Counted from the stretch's first letter, positions 31,900 through 44,484 are shown. The stretch: 64,000 nucleotides of DNA from Diadophis punctatus similis (GCA_023053685.1 JALIGW010000032.1:5218343-5282342); one strand, 5' to 3'. Numbers and translations: made by a program. Notes: generated by a model from the letters alone, not told the origin.

Positions 31900-32244
31900 G
31901 ACCTGTTGTGTCCCTGGCAGAGGTTGCTGAAACACAGGGCTGCTCTCTGGGTGCCTCAACTTATGACCACAATTGAGTCCAAAATTTCTGTTGCTCAGAG
32001 AGACTGCTGTTAAGTAAGTTTTGCCTCATTTTACGACCTTTATTGCCACCGTTGTTAAGTGAATCACTGCAGTTGTTAAGTCAGTAACCTGACTGATAAA
32101 TGAATCTGGCTTCCCCATTGATTTTGTTCATCAGAAGGTCTCAAAAGGGGATCACGTGACCCCGGGACATGGCAACCGTCATGAGTCAGTTGCCAAGCAA
32201 CTGGATTTTGATCATGTGACCCTGGGGATGCTGAAACGGTCTTC
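31900..32244. mobile_element. TA-target inverted-repeat family, partial copy
   Basis: ACTTATGACCACAATTGAG, CTTCCCCATTGATTTTG, CAGAAGGTCTCAAAAGGGG and ATGAGTCAGTTGCCAAGC identify the family. The ends are not intact. Confidence 0.6.
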
Positions 32245-33030
<786 letters not shown>

Positions 33031-33358
33031 TCCTCTTTTCTCATGCTGCCTGGGGAATTCTGGGAGTTGAAGTCCACCCATCAAGTGGGCAAGCTTGAAA
33101 ATCAGTGGTTTAGAACCCCAGGAAGATGATGAGGAAGAGACAGAATTAAACACGGGCCTTTGCTGGGGGTGGGTGGGGAGGTGTGTCAATGGGGGCACCT
33201 CAAGCGTGGAACCGTGAGCACATTTGGAAGTGGATCTCGGCATCTCATTCTCCAAAGCTTCTTTTAAGCAAGCCAGAGGTTGCAATGTTCCATCATCATT
33301 TTGTGTGCGGAAAGAATAATAAAACCGTCACAGCTTCAGGAATAATAGGGTCAGGTTG

Positions 33359-33360
<2 letters not shown>
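33031..33360. other. fragment of the palindromic MITE plus unassigned DNA
   Basis: 33048-33112 matches one arm of the 27031 MITE (GGGGAATTCTGGGAGTTGAA and AATCAGTGGTTTAGAACC). The rest is unrecognised. Confidence 0.5.
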
Positions 33361-33421
<61 letters not shown>

Positions 33422-33513
33422 CTCCCCCAGTAAAATTACAGTGTGGCTCAGAAGCATTTGAAAGGAATTTAAATGCATGGGGAGGGGGGGAGAGATCTAC
33501 AACCCACGTAGTG

Positions 33514-33556
<43 letters not shown>
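33361..33556. repeat. (CA)n and (GT)n microsatellites, inverted
   Basis: (CA)n at 33361-33419 and (GT)n at 33518-33556, about 100 bp apart. The two can pair as a hairpin. Confidence 0.93.
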
Positions 33557-33559
<3 letters not shown>

Positions 33560-33649
33560 CAGGAGAACAAAGGGAGGCTGCTTCATGCCAATTCTTCATG
33601 CTCCGAGGTGTGACTTTCTATTTGGGGCGTCCTTTTTATGGGAACGGAC

Positions 33650-34365
33650 AGATAGGGGATCCTTGACTTACGACCATCCGTTTAGCGATGGTTTGAAGTT
33701 ACAACAGCCCTGAAAAGAGGGACTCGTGACTGGTCCTCGCATTTATGACCAGTGCGGCATCCCAACGGCCGTGTGATCGAAATCCAGAGGCTCGGAAACC
33801 AGCCAGCACGGATAGTCCTCGACATACGACCACAATGGAGCCCAAAATTTCTGTTGCTAAGCGAGACAATTGTTAAGTGAGTTTTGCCCCATTTTACGAC
33901 ATTTCCTGCCATAGTTGTTAAGAGAAGCGCTGTAGCGGTTAAGTTAGTGTGACAGTTGTTAAGTGAATCTGGCTTCCTCGTTGACTTTGCTGGTCAGAAG
34001 GTCGCAAAAGGAGATCATCGCATGTAATGGTCATAAATATGAATCGGTTGCCAAGCATCTGAATCTTGATCACATGACCATGGGGATGCAATGGTCATAA
34101 GTGTGAAAAATGGTCATAAGTCACTTTTTTCAGTGCCGTCGTAACTTTGAATGGTCACTAAGTGAACTGTTGTATTAATGGAGTTTCCCAGCCAGCTTCC
34201 AACAAGGAAAGTTAATGACCAAGTGATTCAATTAACAACTGCAGCGATTCACTTAACAACCAGGGCAAAAAAAGGTCGTAAAATTGGCCATGACTCACTT
34301 AACTTCCTTGCTTAGCAATGGAAATTCCAGTCCCAATTGTGGTCATAAGTTGAGGACTCTCTGTA
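33650..34365. mobile_element. TA-target family: one partial copy and one fold-back pair
   Basis: 33650-33808 is a left half (CCTTGACTTACGACCATCC). 33810-34170 runs in the opposite sense (AGTCCTCGACATACGACC to AATGGTCACTAAGTG). 34210-34365 then mirrors back to AAGTTGAGGACTCTCTG. The result is an imperfect fold-back. No coding capacity. Confidence 0.6.
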
Positions 34366-35265
34366 AACAAATGTTTTTTGTTAATATGCGTTGTGAGTTT
34401 ATGTGTAGTATGTGTGTTTTCCAAAGACCCTTGTTCCATTCTGTCTCTGAAGACAGAAACACCTACGCATGCACACACACACACTCTTTCCCCACAAAGC
34501 CTATTTACAGTTCCAGCAGACAGCACTGGGGGCATTTCCTCTCCCCTCCCAACCACAAAGCCCATCCTGAGTTTACCAGAGGGATGCTATCAAATGTGTG
34601 AGATATCCCAAAAACCAAAAATATCCAAGAAAAAAGCAATTCAGAACAAAAGGCCAACCTAGTTTGCAATGGTTCCCATAGTGACTATTATTGGCCACCT
34701 CTAGATGGCAGCAGATTTGAGATCTCACCTCCACCATCTTTTGCTGCCATCTAGTGGTGGAACCCAGTTTAGCAGCTCAGCAATAGAAATCCTAATTTAA
34801 GGACTCGAAAGATTTCTGTCCGCTAATCCTGAGTTTTCTTCTGACAGAAACAGTTGCTTGGAAAAATAACAATGCATGTCTTCGTTTTTAATTTAAACAA
34901 GGGAGCATGGTCCAAGAATTTAGAAAGGCTAGTCGGAAAAGACAATGAGCAATTAATCTCCAAAAAGGGCAGAACTGGGCGGCACAAAAACATATTTGAA
35001 ACTGTGAATGCAAAGATCTATTTTTTCCTAGCTTCCCAATTTGAATTCAGGCATCCTAAAGCATTGGCAAGAACATTAATTACTTCCCCAAAGTCTATAC
35101 ATGTTAAAGAAGGCAAGATTGACTCATTCAGTTCCAGCCATTTTCACTTCCTGCAGGTTTTCAAGCCTGTTCAACACTATTTGGTCTTCTTTCAGGAAGA
35201 CTGGGCAAACGTAGAGGGTAGAAGAAAGGACCCCAAATTTGCAAGTCCCTTTCCCCATACCAGGA
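34366..35265. other. low-copy DNA
   Basis: No gene recognised. 34690-34765 holds a small palindrome (CTAGATGGCAGCAG and TGCTGCCATCTAG). The 151-codon frame at 34854-35309 has no domain I know and ends inside a CR1. Confidence 0.35.
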
Positions 35266-35269
35266 AAAA

Positions 35270-35765
35270 CAAAACAATATTGCATCCAGTTTTGGGCGCC
35301 ACAATATAAAAAAGATACGGAGACACTAGAAAGGGTGCAGAGAAGAGCAACAAAGATGATTAGGGGACTGGAGGCTAAAACATATGAAGAACGGTTGCAA
35401 AAACTGAGTTTGTCTAGTGAAAAGAAGGACCAGGGGGGATATAATAACGTTCCAATGTTTGAAGGGCTGCCACAAAGAGGAGGGGGTCAACCTGTTTTCC
35501 AAAGTACCTGAAGACAGGACAAGAAACAATGGATGGAAACTAATCAAGGAGAGAAGCAACTTAGAAATAAGGAGAAATTTCCTGACAATGAGAACAATTA
35601 ACCAGTGGAACGACTTGCCTCTAGAAGTTATGGTGCTCCACCACTGAAGGCTTTCAAGAAGAGATTGGACAACCTTTTGTCGGGAATGGTATAGGGTTTT
35701 CTGCTTGTGCAGGGGGTTGGTCTAGAAGACCTCCAAGCTCCCTTTCCAACTCTGTTATTCAATCC
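35270..35765 (+). mobile_element. CR1 LINE 3' end
   Basis: Encodes [40 protein letters not shown], then after a frameshift WKLIKERSNLEIRRNFLTMR and INQWNDLPLEV. The 3' end is complete. Confidence 0.85.
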
Positions 35766-36300
35766 ACTGGAATCCCATCCAGGCTGAGTCGAGATGTGGG
35801 TTGTCCCATTGAATGGAAGATGTCCAACGAAGAGGCTAGACGTCAGTTGCTTCCAAATCCCAGCACAGCCTGTTCAATAAGATAACCATGTTCAATGCCA
35901 CCACGTGGAAATAAATCTATCTGGGCTTTGTGCTTTGGAGAGCGAATGCATGTAGAAAACTCCCTGCCTGGGGAGGCTGGGATGGGTTGGCACCTTCAGC
36001 GTCCTTCATTCTCATTCTTCATCATTGTTTATTATGAGTCATTTTCAGCAGCCAAATCAACGCAGAAAAGCAAAATCAATAAAAGCAATGGGCCTAAAAC
36101 CTTTTCAAATCAGCTGCCAACGAGATGAAGGTTGCGGAAGAAGGCCCGAAGGCCAACCATAAGCGGCCTGGTCATGATTATTAAACCGCTGGCCATGATG
36201 TCTAACTGAAGAAGGGCTTTCTTTGCCAAAGGACCATTTGCAGGGAAATTTCCAGGCAGGCTTGGCTGAGAAAGGTCTCCAATCCATTGGGCATCAGGAC
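35766..36300. other. unassigned DNA
   Basis: Nothing recognised. Confidence 0.35.
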
Positions 36301-37095
36301 AGAATCATAGAATCCTAGGGCTGGAGGTCTTCTAGTCCAACCCCCTGCCCAATGCGGGAGTCCTTATACTATCCCAGTCAAATGGTTGTCCAATCTCTTC
36401 TTGAAAACCTCCAGTGATGGAGCATCCACAACTTCTGAAGGCAAGCTGTTCCACTGATTAATCAGTATGTCCGTCCGTCCGTCCATCCATCCATCCATCC
36501 ATCCATCCATCCATCCATCCATCCATCCATCCATCCATCTTCTATCTTGTCTGTCTATCTATCATATGCATCTTATCTATCTCATAGAATCCTAGGGATG
36601 GATGGGACCTTGGAGGTCTTCTAGTCCAACCCCCTGACCAGGTCAGGAGTCTTTATACCATCACAGACAAATGGTTGTCCAGGCTCTTCTTGAAAACCTC
36701 CAGTGATAAGAGCATCCACATCTCCAGGAGGCAAGCTGTTCCATTGATTAATCTGTCTGTCCATCCAGAGCTGAAGAAGCTTCTTGGATGAGAAGCGAAA
36801 CATCTTCAAAGAAAAACCAAAAAGTCCAGTTGCTTCTTGAAAAAGCACCTTTGGGACAACCAGGACCTGGATGACTGAAAATCTCCATAGACATCCATCC
36901 ATCCATCTTCTGTGTTGGCTATTTATCATATGCAACTTATCTGCCGCATAGAATCCTAGGGCTCGAAGAGACCTTGGAGGTCTTCTAATCCAACCGATTG
37001 ACCAGATCAGGACTCTATATACCATCCCGGACAAATGGTTGTCCAAACTCTTCTTGAAAACCTCCAGTGATGGAGCATCCACAACTTCTGGAGGC
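36301..37095 (-). mobile_element. three minus-strand CR1 ends with CCAT repeats and a PLE piece
   Basis: CR1 tails at 36301-36470, 36585-36760 and 36950-37095. The first is followed by (TCCA)n at 36474-36540. A plus-strand PLE terminal-repeat piece with a hammerhead core sits at 36765-36900, followed by CATCCATCCATC. The repeated order CR1 tail, ATTGATTAATCTGTCTGTCC, CCAT repeat suggests duplication of a unit and not independent insertion. Confidence 0.75.
36771..36800 (+). ncRNA. hammerhead-like core, family 1
   Basis: Plus strand: CTGAAGA, GCTTCT/AGAAGC stem II with loop TGGATG, GAAA, then CATC (CGTC deaminated). The catalytic core is intact; the stem III palindrome ACGT is lost. Confidence 0.55.
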
Positions 37096-37480
37096 ACATT
37101 GCAGGAACTGGGCATGGCCAGTCTGGTGAAGAGAAGGACCAGGGGGGACATGATAGCAGTGTTCCAATATTGAGGGGATGCCACAGAGATGAGGGGGTCA
37201 AGCTGTTCTCCAAGGCACCCGAAGGCCAGACAAGGAATAATGGATGGAAACTGATCAAGGAGAGATTCAACCTGGAAATAAGGAGAAATTTTCTGACAGG
37301 GAGAACAATCAACCCATGGAACAGAAGTTGCTTTCAGAAGTTGTGGGAACTTCATCACTGGAAGCTTTCAAGAAGAGACTGGACTGCCATCTGTCAGAAA
37401 TGGTGTAGGGTCTCCTGCTTGGGCGGGGGGGGGGTTGGACTAGATGACCTACAAGGTCCCTTCCAACTAATAATCATCTA
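37096..37480 (+). mobile_element. CR1 3' end facing minus-strand copies
   Basis: Forward tail beginning TTGCAGGAACTGGGCATGGC, encoding WKLIKERFNLEIRRNFLTGR and complete to the 3' end with an AATCTAATCTAA tail. It abuts a minus-strand tail, giving a head-to-head inverted pair. Confidence 0.8.
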
Positions 37481-37489
37481 ATCTAATCT

Positions 37490-37980
37490 AAAGCTGTTCC
37501 ATTGATTAATCTGAATGTCCATCCATCCATCCATCCATCCATCCATCCATCCATCCATCTTCTTTCTTATCTATCTGTCTAGCTGTCTTATAGAATCTAG
37601 GGATGGAAGGAATCTCAGAGGTCTTCTAGTCCATCCCTCTGACCAGGTCAGGAGTTTTTATACCATCCCAGATGGTTGTCCAGGCTCTTCCTGAAAACCT
37701 CCAGTGACGGAGAATCCACAATGATGAGTCCCCAGGGAGTAGGGCGACATATAAGAACAGCAAACAAACAAACAAACAAACAAATAAATAAATAAACAAC
37801 TCCAGGACCGCAACCCATTCCATTGATTAATTGTTCTCCCTGATAGGAAACGTCTCCTTATTTCCAGGTTGGATCTCCTTCAGATCAGCTTCCACTCCTT
37901 GCTTCTTGTCCTGCTCTTGGGGGCTTTGAAGAATAAATTGACCCATTTCCCCTTGTGATAGACCTTCAAGTGTTCCATGC
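37490..37980 (-). mobile_element. (CCAT)n and a further CR1 end with an L2 tail inserted
   Basis: (ATCC)n at 37516-37558, then a reverse CR1 tail 37590-37975. An isolated L2-group 3' tail with CAAA/AAAT repeats (37725-37800: GAGTCCCCAGGGAG, GGGCGACATATAAG) interrupts it. Confidence 0.7.
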
Positions 37981-38372
37981 AATTTGTGTCGTGCAATTTG
38001 CTTAACCTTCTAACGCACCTGCTTGTTTGTGGTTGACTTTCACAGAGACATTTTAGAATCCCAGAATTAGAAATCACCCTTGAGAACATTTAGTCTGACC
38101 CCTGCTCAGTGCAGGATTCCAAAATCAAGTGCCCACCCCCTATAGGGGAGTATCTAATATCCCCTTGAATGCATCCATCAAAGGGGCACAAACCAGCTTT
38201 CTTAAAGAGCTATTACTGTCCCCATTAAAACTTCTAGAGCCTTTCCTGGAATTCAGATCCATTGTTCTGTGCTTTGCAAAGATGGAGAATAAGCCTCTAT
38301 CTTTTTTCCACACGAGTAGAATTGCTATAGAATTAAAATGGAGCCCCTCCTCCACTTCCAATACTCAGGCTT
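37981..38372. other. unassigned DNA
   Basis: No gene or repeat recognised. Confidence 0.35.
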
Positions 38373-38850
38373 TGCTCAAAGTTTGTAGAGATTCTCGGTC
38401 CTCCAGGTCCTGGTTGTCCCAAAGGTGCTTTTTTAGGTAACTGGACTTTCTTGTTTTTTTTTGAAGACGTTTCACTTCTCATCCAAGAAGCTTCTTCAGC
38501 TCTGACTGGATGGTGGGAAATGGAAGGATTTATACTCCTTGCAGACAGCTGGTCATTTGCATCCTTTTTAGAGAGTCCTTGAGGCCACTTGGAAGTTTAT
38601 CTGTGTCCTCAGGGTCACCTGAGTGGTGCAAATGGTTCCTGTAGTCTGCAGTTTTTTCCTTTGGAAATCCATTCCTACTCCCACGCCATTCATAGGGTGT
38701 TCATCCCAAATTGTATAGCTCAAAGTCTGTAGAGATTTTTGGTCATCCAAGTCATGGTTGCCCCAAAGGTGCTTTTTCAAGAGGCAACTGGACTTTTCTT
38801 GTTTTTTCTTTGAAGACATTTCATCCAAAAAGCTTCTTCAGCTCTTGTGC
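38373..38850 (-). repeat. PLE terminal repeat, one and a third units
   Basis: A near-complete minus-strand unit (38733-38373) with a hammerhead-like core at 38499-38470 (CTGAAGA, GCTTCT/AGAAG, then TGAAA and CGTC). It is preceded by part of a second unit (38850-38733) whose core is decayed. Layout as in 30935-31727. Confidence 0.65.
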
Positions 38851-39382
38851 TTTGCTCCACCACGGAGGTGCAGGCCAGTTACAAAGGGTTGGAAATGGCA
38901 CGCCAAAGAGTAAAGGGAGTCACTCAGAGAAAGGGAGCAACAACAGATTCAAAATTGTAACCCAAAGAGCTCCAGGAGTCCTCCAAACAGGGAAGATAAA
39001 AACAGAATATTGTATTCCCTGAATGAGAACAATTGAGGATATTTTTCCAAACAGCCCTAATATCATCATCAACAGCATAATGACAGAACCGTGCAGAAAC
39101 GAGGAACTAATATTGTGGCCCTGTGAATAAAGATATCATTAAAATAGACGCACCGGGAACACAAAAACAGCAATCGGCAAAGGCAATCGGAATTTTTAAC
39201 AAAACTTTAACCTTAGACTGTCTACTGTCGACCTCACCCCATTCCTAAGAGGGCGTGCATAAGGGGTGTGCATAAGCACACCATTGTGCCTCCCATCCCC
39301 GTCCTAAAGTCCCCATGTACTCATAACCCTCTCATGTATACATGTTTATACTTTTACTGTAATCTTATATATGCTTGACAAA
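38851..39382. other. unassigned DNA
   Basis: No gene or known repeat. Confidence 0.35.
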
Positions 39383-39478
<96 letters not shown>

Positions 39479-39512
39479 AATAATGATAATAATGATAATA
39501 ATGATAATAATG

Positions 39513-39590
<78 letters not shown>

Positions 39591-39592
39591 TT
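39383..39592. repeat. mirror (TTA)n-(TAA)n microsatellite
   Basis: About 30 TTA units run straight into about 35 TAA/TGA-variant units, so the two halves are inverted complements and can form one A/T hairpin of roughly 90 bp. Confidence 0.95.
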
Positions 39593-39718
39593 GGAGGAAA
39601 TTATTATCAGGGTTTGCAAGGCATTGTTGAATCTGGAAGGTACCCTTGAGGTCATCCTGTCTCACCCCACTTGGTCCGTGCAGGAATTCAGCAGAAAGCA
39701 GCTCAAAGGAATGGTGTA

Positions 39719-40262
39719 CAGGAAGTCCTTGACATTCAACTGTTCGTTTAGTGACCGTTTCAAGTTACAACGGCACTGAGAAAAGCGACTTAGGGCCCTT
39801 TTTCACATTACGACCGTTGCAACATCCCCGCGGTCACGTGACCAAAATTCAGAGGCTTGGCAACTGACTCATACTTGTGACGGTTGCAGGGTCACGAGAT
39901 CCCCCTTTTGCGACCCTCTGACAAGCCAAGTCAATGGGGAAGCCAGATTCACCTAACAACCGTGTGACTAACTTAACGGCTGCAGTGATTCGCTTAACAA
40001 CCGCGGCAAGAAAGGTCGTAAAATGGGGCAAGACGCACTTCAGAAACGTTAAGTGAATCTGGCTTCCCCACTGACATCGCGGGGCAGAAGGTCACAATGG
40101 GATCATGTGATCCCAGGACATTGCGACCGTGTCTGAATTTTGATCATGTGACCGATGCTGCAATGGTCGTAAGGGTGAAAACCGGTCGTAAGTCCCTTTT
40201 TTCACTGCCGTCGTAACTTTCAACGGTCACTAAATGAACTGTTGCAAGTCAAGGACTATTTG
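39719..40262. mobile_element. fold-back copy of the TA-target family
   Basis: Starts after TA (39717-39718) with CAGGAAGTCCTTGACATTC and ends GGACTATTTG before TA (40263-40264). The first half is collinear with 54079-54459 as far as about 40030. The second half is an inverted copy of the same left half, so the element is a palindromic dimer. Confidence 0.7.
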
Positions 40263-40264
40263 TA

Positions 40265-40690
40265 TTTCCTTCTTTTTGAAATGTTTGGAATGTGTGTTTT
40301 GCTCTTCCATATTTTCGTCTGGTCCTCTCGGAGCAACCAAATCCAGGCTCCAAGGAGCTTTTGTCTTCCTTTCTTTTACGGTCCGTCCCGGGGGGGGGGC
40401 AGAGGGGGGGGTCCTCTTAGGTGGGTGTCCGGAAGCGGCTGCCAATCCAAACGCAGCTATTCTCCAGCAGAACGACAGGAGGAGAGACGGGTGGGGGGAT
40501 CTGCACCCGCCCCCTGTGAGCTTCTGCCTGGGCGGGCCTGGAAACGGCGTTTTGCGCAAAGAGCTTTCAGGCCGTTTTATGCTTTCTCTGCGCTTGTTAT
40601 GCGGCGGTAATTTTGCAAATGGAGGAAAGTGTCAATTTCATTAAAGAGCAGAGAGCTTTTAAGCAAATTTATGGCTTCCCTTATTCTTCC
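40265..40690. other. low-copy DNA; right part may be conserved non-coding
   Basis: No gene. 40560-40680 lacks repeat similarity in the window and has words such as GGCGGTAATTTTGCAAATG and TTTCATTAAAGAGC, the style of conserved enhancers. This is speculative. Confidence 0.3.
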
Positions 40691-40694
40691 TTTC

Positions 40695-41065
40695 TTTTTT
40701 GGTTTCTTTTTTCTCCTTCCTTCCTTCCTTCCTTCTTCCTTCCTTCCTTCCTTCCTCCCTCCCTCCCTCCCTCCCTCCCTCCCACTCTCTCTCCCATTTT
40801 CCCTTCCTTCCTTCTTTTCTTCCTTCCTTCTTCCCTCCCTCCCTCCCATCCATTTTCCTTCCTCCCTTCTTTACTTCCTCCCTCCCTCCCTCCCTCCCAT
40901 TTTCTTTCCTTCCTACCTTCGTTTGTTCCTCCCTTCCATTTTTCCTTCCTTCCTTCCTTCTTCCCTCCCTCCCTCCCTCCCTCCCTCCCTCTGCTCTCTC
41001 TTTCTCTCTCTCTCTCTTTTCCATTTTTCATTCTCTCTCTTCTCTCTTTCTTTCTCTCTTTCCTG
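40695..41065. repeat. pyrimidine tract (TTCC/TCCC)n
   Basis: C/T-rich, with CTTCCTTCC and CCCTCCCTCC blocks alternating about every 90 bp. Frames in it are artefacts. Confidence 0.95.
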
Positions 41066-41099
41066 CCGTAATGGGCTGGTATCACTACTTTCAGCCACA

Positions 41100-41160
41100 G
41101 AACCCCTGTTTTGTTCTGTGAAAATGGTTCATAAGTCAGTGCTGCTGTAACTTTGAACAG
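41100..41160. mobile_element. fragment of the TA-target family
   Basis: GAAAATGGTTCATAAGTCAG and AACTTTGAACAGTCACTAAA match the family's terminal region; truncated by the following CR1. Confidence 0.55.
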
Positions 41161-41161
41161 T

Positions 41162-41750
41162 CACTAAACAGATGGAAACTTATCAAGGAAAGAACCAGCA
41201 TAGAACTAAAGTAAAATTTCCTGACAGAACAATTAATCAGAGAAACGACTCCAGAAGTTGTGGTTGTTCCATCACTGCTGAGTTTTAAAAAGAGATTGAA
41301 TAATAATTTGCCTTAAATAGTATAGGGTCTCCTGCTTGAGTAGGGGGTTGGACTAGAAGACCTCTAAGGTCCCTCCCAATTCTGTTATTCTGGTAATTAA
41401 CCAGTGGAACAACTTGCCTCCAGAAGTTGTGGATGCTAAAACTCTGAAGGTTTTTAAGAAGAGACTGGACAGCTATTTGCCTGAGACGATATAGGGTCTC
41501 CTGCCTGAACAGAGGGGGTTGGACTAGAAGACCTCCAAGGTCCCTTCCAAATCTGTTATTCTATTATTCTTGTAATTGATCAGCAGAATGGCTTCCCTTC
41601 AGAAGTTGGGGCAGGGCATCAGCTCTGAAGGTTTCCAATAAGAAATTGGACAAACCATTCGTCTGGAATGGTCTAGGATTTCCTGCTTGTGCAGTGGGTT
41701 GGACTAGAAGACCTCCAACGTCCCCTCCAATTCTGGTATTCTCTTTTCAG
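41162..41750 (+). mobile_element. three CR1 3' ends in tandem
   Basis: Forward tails at 41162-41392, 41393-41568 and 41569-41745, each ending in GTTATTCT-type tails. The junctions fall at TTATTCTGGTAATTAACCAG and TTATTCTTGTAATTGATCAG, i.e. always 3' end to the AATTAACCAGTGG block. Confidence 0.8.
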
Positions 41751-42370
41751 CTCGCCTGCCCTCCTGCCCGACAGACGTGTTAGCAAATCCTTCCAGGGCT
41801 GATCTGGTGATATTTCTCCCAGGTGGCGGCGCGGAGGCCAGCCAACGCCATCTGCGCCTCTTGCCTGCCTTCCTGCCCCCCTGCCATCCGTAATTATCGG
41901 AGGAAGGCAAGATTAAAACTCTAATGCCATATGTTCATTACCGACTCTGCTAATGAAAATCTATCAGGCTTTCAGGCCGGGTGGAAGAGAAATGGAACTG
42001 CTTTCCCTGTGGAGCGTTTGAAAGCTCCGGATAAAAGACGCCGGGCCATTGCACATCTGTACATCTTCCAAAGTGGGGTTCGAACTCGCTGGAGATGGAG
42101 GAAGGGAGAAGACAGGCTCCTGCTCAGGGTCCTTGGGGGTTGCGCCTGTTCGTCTAGGTGCAGGGAGCGTGGTCCAGTTCCCTATGGGAAGCTACGGAAA
42201 GATGCCAACGTTACTGCAGGTTGGCATCAATCTTGGTTAATCCTGCCCTGGTCAACTCACCGCTGGGGAAAAGATCTTTCTTGTGTTGAACGGAAAGTGG
42301 ATTGTAGAAAGGAGCTGACAGCTGCTGACCTTGGGGAAGGCAGGAGGATTAATCAAGGGGACTTGGAGAT
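41751..42370. other. low-copy DNA
   Basis: No gene. 41885-41965 (TAATTATCGGAGG, TTCATTACCGACTCTGC) could be conserved non-coding DNA; not testable here. Confidence 0.3.
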
Positions 42371-42374
42371 GAAG

Positions 42375-43092
42375 AGGATAGGGTAGGGTAGGGTAGGGTA
42401 GGGAAGGGAAGGGTAGGGAAGGGAAGGGAAGGGAAGTATAGGGTAGGGAAGGGTAGGGAAGGGTAGGGTATGGTAGGTAAAGGAAGGGTAGGGTAGGGAA
42501 GGATAGGGAAGGTAAGGTAAGGTTGGGAAGGGTAGGTTAGGGTAGGTTAGGGTAAGGAAGGGAAGGGAAGGGAAGGGTAGGGTAGGGTAGGGTAGGAAAG
42601 GGTAGGGTAGGGTAGGAAAGGGTAGGGAAGGGAAGGGAAGTGTAGGGTAGGGTAGGAAAGGGTAGGGAAGGGAAGGGAAAGGTTGGGAAGAGTAGGGTAG
42701 GGTAGGGTAAGGAAGGTTAGGGTAGGGTAGGGAAGGGAAGTATAGGGTAGGGTAGGAAAGGGTAGGGAAGGGAAGGGAAGGTTGGGAAGGGTAGGGTAGG
42801 GTAGGGTAAGGAAGGTTAGGGTAGGGTAGGGTAGGGAAGGGAAGTATAGGGTAGGGAAGGGTAGGGTAGGGTAGGGAAGGGTGGGGAAGGGAAGGGAATG
42901 GTAGGGTAGGGAAGGGAAGGGAAGGGAGGTGTAAGGTAGGGTAGGGAAGGGTAGGGTAGGGTAGGGTAGGGTAGGAAAGGGTAGGGCAGAGTAGAATAGA
43001 ATAGGAATAGGAATAGGAGTAGAGTAAAGTAGAGTAGAGTAGAGTAGAGTAGAGTAGAGTAGAGTAGAGTAGAGTAGAGTAGAATAGAGTAG
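42375..43092. repeat. GGGTA/GGGAA/GGAAA pentamer array ending in AGAGT units
   Basis: 720 bp of pentamers, mainly GGGTA and GGGAA. An approximately 130-bp higher-order block with AAGGTTGGGAAG and AAGTATAGGGTAGG recurs (42640-42900). From 43000 it changes to AATAGG and (AGAGT)n. Not telomeric (telomere is GGGTTA). Confidence 0.95.
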
Positions 43093-43955
43093 ATCCAAGA
43101 GCTCTGCAGCAGATGGGTGGTGTAGTCCGGGACAGCTTCAGATCCTTTGGGCAAGCTACTGGAGATGTCACAAGTCAAGCCTATTGGTGTAATCCCATTA
43201 TTTTTAACAATTACTTTTGCAAAATAAAACAAAATGATTATAACAATCACCACTATCATAAGACCAAACCAAGAAATTGTCTTTAAACCGAAGGAGATAA
43301 TTCATACACAAGCCCTGAATTGAGCTGATTTTATCAAGAAAGCTAAGCAGGTTAAATCTAGTTAGTAATTGGATAGAAGACCACCAAGAGATCTATACAT
43401 TAGATCGGAGAATTGGGAAAACAAAATTCAAGCCAAAGGCCATGTATTGACCAGGAATCCAGCTTGGCTTATATTAAGTACATTTGCTCACACAAATTAA
43501 TTCAGTCTTGATAAGGAAGACAGAATGTTTAGACAATCGTATTCCAAATTGGCATTTATATACTGTAGCTGAGGGGGATCTATTAAGAAAACATGATTAA
43601 TATAGCTAATAAAGGGTGACCAAATTTGATTGCCTTGTAAAGTGTCCTAATCTCTTGGTTCTTGTGTTAATTTCTCTCCCAAACCCCTTACTTATTTATT
43701 GGCATTTGGAGACCACCCAAAGTTTCCCTGGGCACCTTTACGTGTTCAAAGTATAAAAGAACAATAAAAGGAAAAAGGAAAGAAGAATGTCTAGAAAAGT
43801 GGCCACTTTGGGCATGGCTGGTTTTGCTCCTGAATTTTAGTGGATGTGTTGGGAATGAATTTTTTTTTGGGGGGGAGGGGATTCAGAAGATTTGAAATAG
43901 GGTCTATTTCCTATTTCCTATTCCTAGAGTATGGCATCCAGTTTGGTCACAACAC
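43093..43955. other. unassigned DNA
   Basis: No gene or repeat recognised. Confidence 0.35.
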
Positions 43956-44479
43956 CGGTGGTGGGATTCAGATGGTTCGGGCCGGTTCGGGAGTGTCACG
44001 GTGTGAATATTGTCAGTTGTATGTCTATGCAGGGTGATGCACCCCTATTTAATATTATGGTACATTCCAATATAAGCAGAACACGTGATACGATGAGTGC
44101 GCATGTGTGCATTCCAAAACCTCCATTAATTCTCTTCTGACTTGGCTCTTGACCTGAACGGTCGTGTTACTCAGCAAAATGTAGTTTATTCAGGATTTAT
44201 TGTTTTTGTACCGAAATAAATATTTTCTATTAGACTTTTAATCTCGGTTTTATTTCTAACTGTCTGAATTCCAAGAAAAGATCTAAATCACCTCTATGAG
44301 ATATTATTCTCATCTCAACAGGGAGAACTGATAGTTAAATTGCTGGCTGGCCCCTCCCGGCCCCTTCCAGGAGTCCCCACGTGCCCCGTTTTGGCTCCCA
44401 GGTAAGTGCAGGGAGGCCTCCTAGGCGCGCGAAACGAAGCGATGCGAACCGGTGGTGAAGGTAAGTGGAACCCACCCCT
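43956..44479. mobile_element. hAT-type MITE split by an LTR
   Basis: The outer parts match the GGTGGGTTC...GAACCCACC family (left GGTGGTGGGATTC, right GGAACCCACCCCTG), but no target duplication is visible. An LTR interrupts it at 43994. Confidence 0.5.
43994..44320 (+). mobile_element. solo LTR, family B
   Basis: 327 bp, TGTCACGGTGTGAATATT ... ATCTCAACA, with an exact 5-bp duplication GGGAG (43989-43993 and 44321-44325). Collinear with 23573-23909. Contains AAATAAATATTTTC as a possible polyadenylation region. Confidence 0.82.
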
Positions 44480-44484
44480 GCCCC

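Noticed and set aside
33361..33556. Z-DNA regulatory element
   Set aside because: CA and GT runs could form Z-DNA, but nothing nearby suggests a promoter.
42375..43092. interstitial telomere repeat
   Set aside because: Units are GGGTA and GGGAA pentamers, not the vertebrate GGGTTA hexamer.
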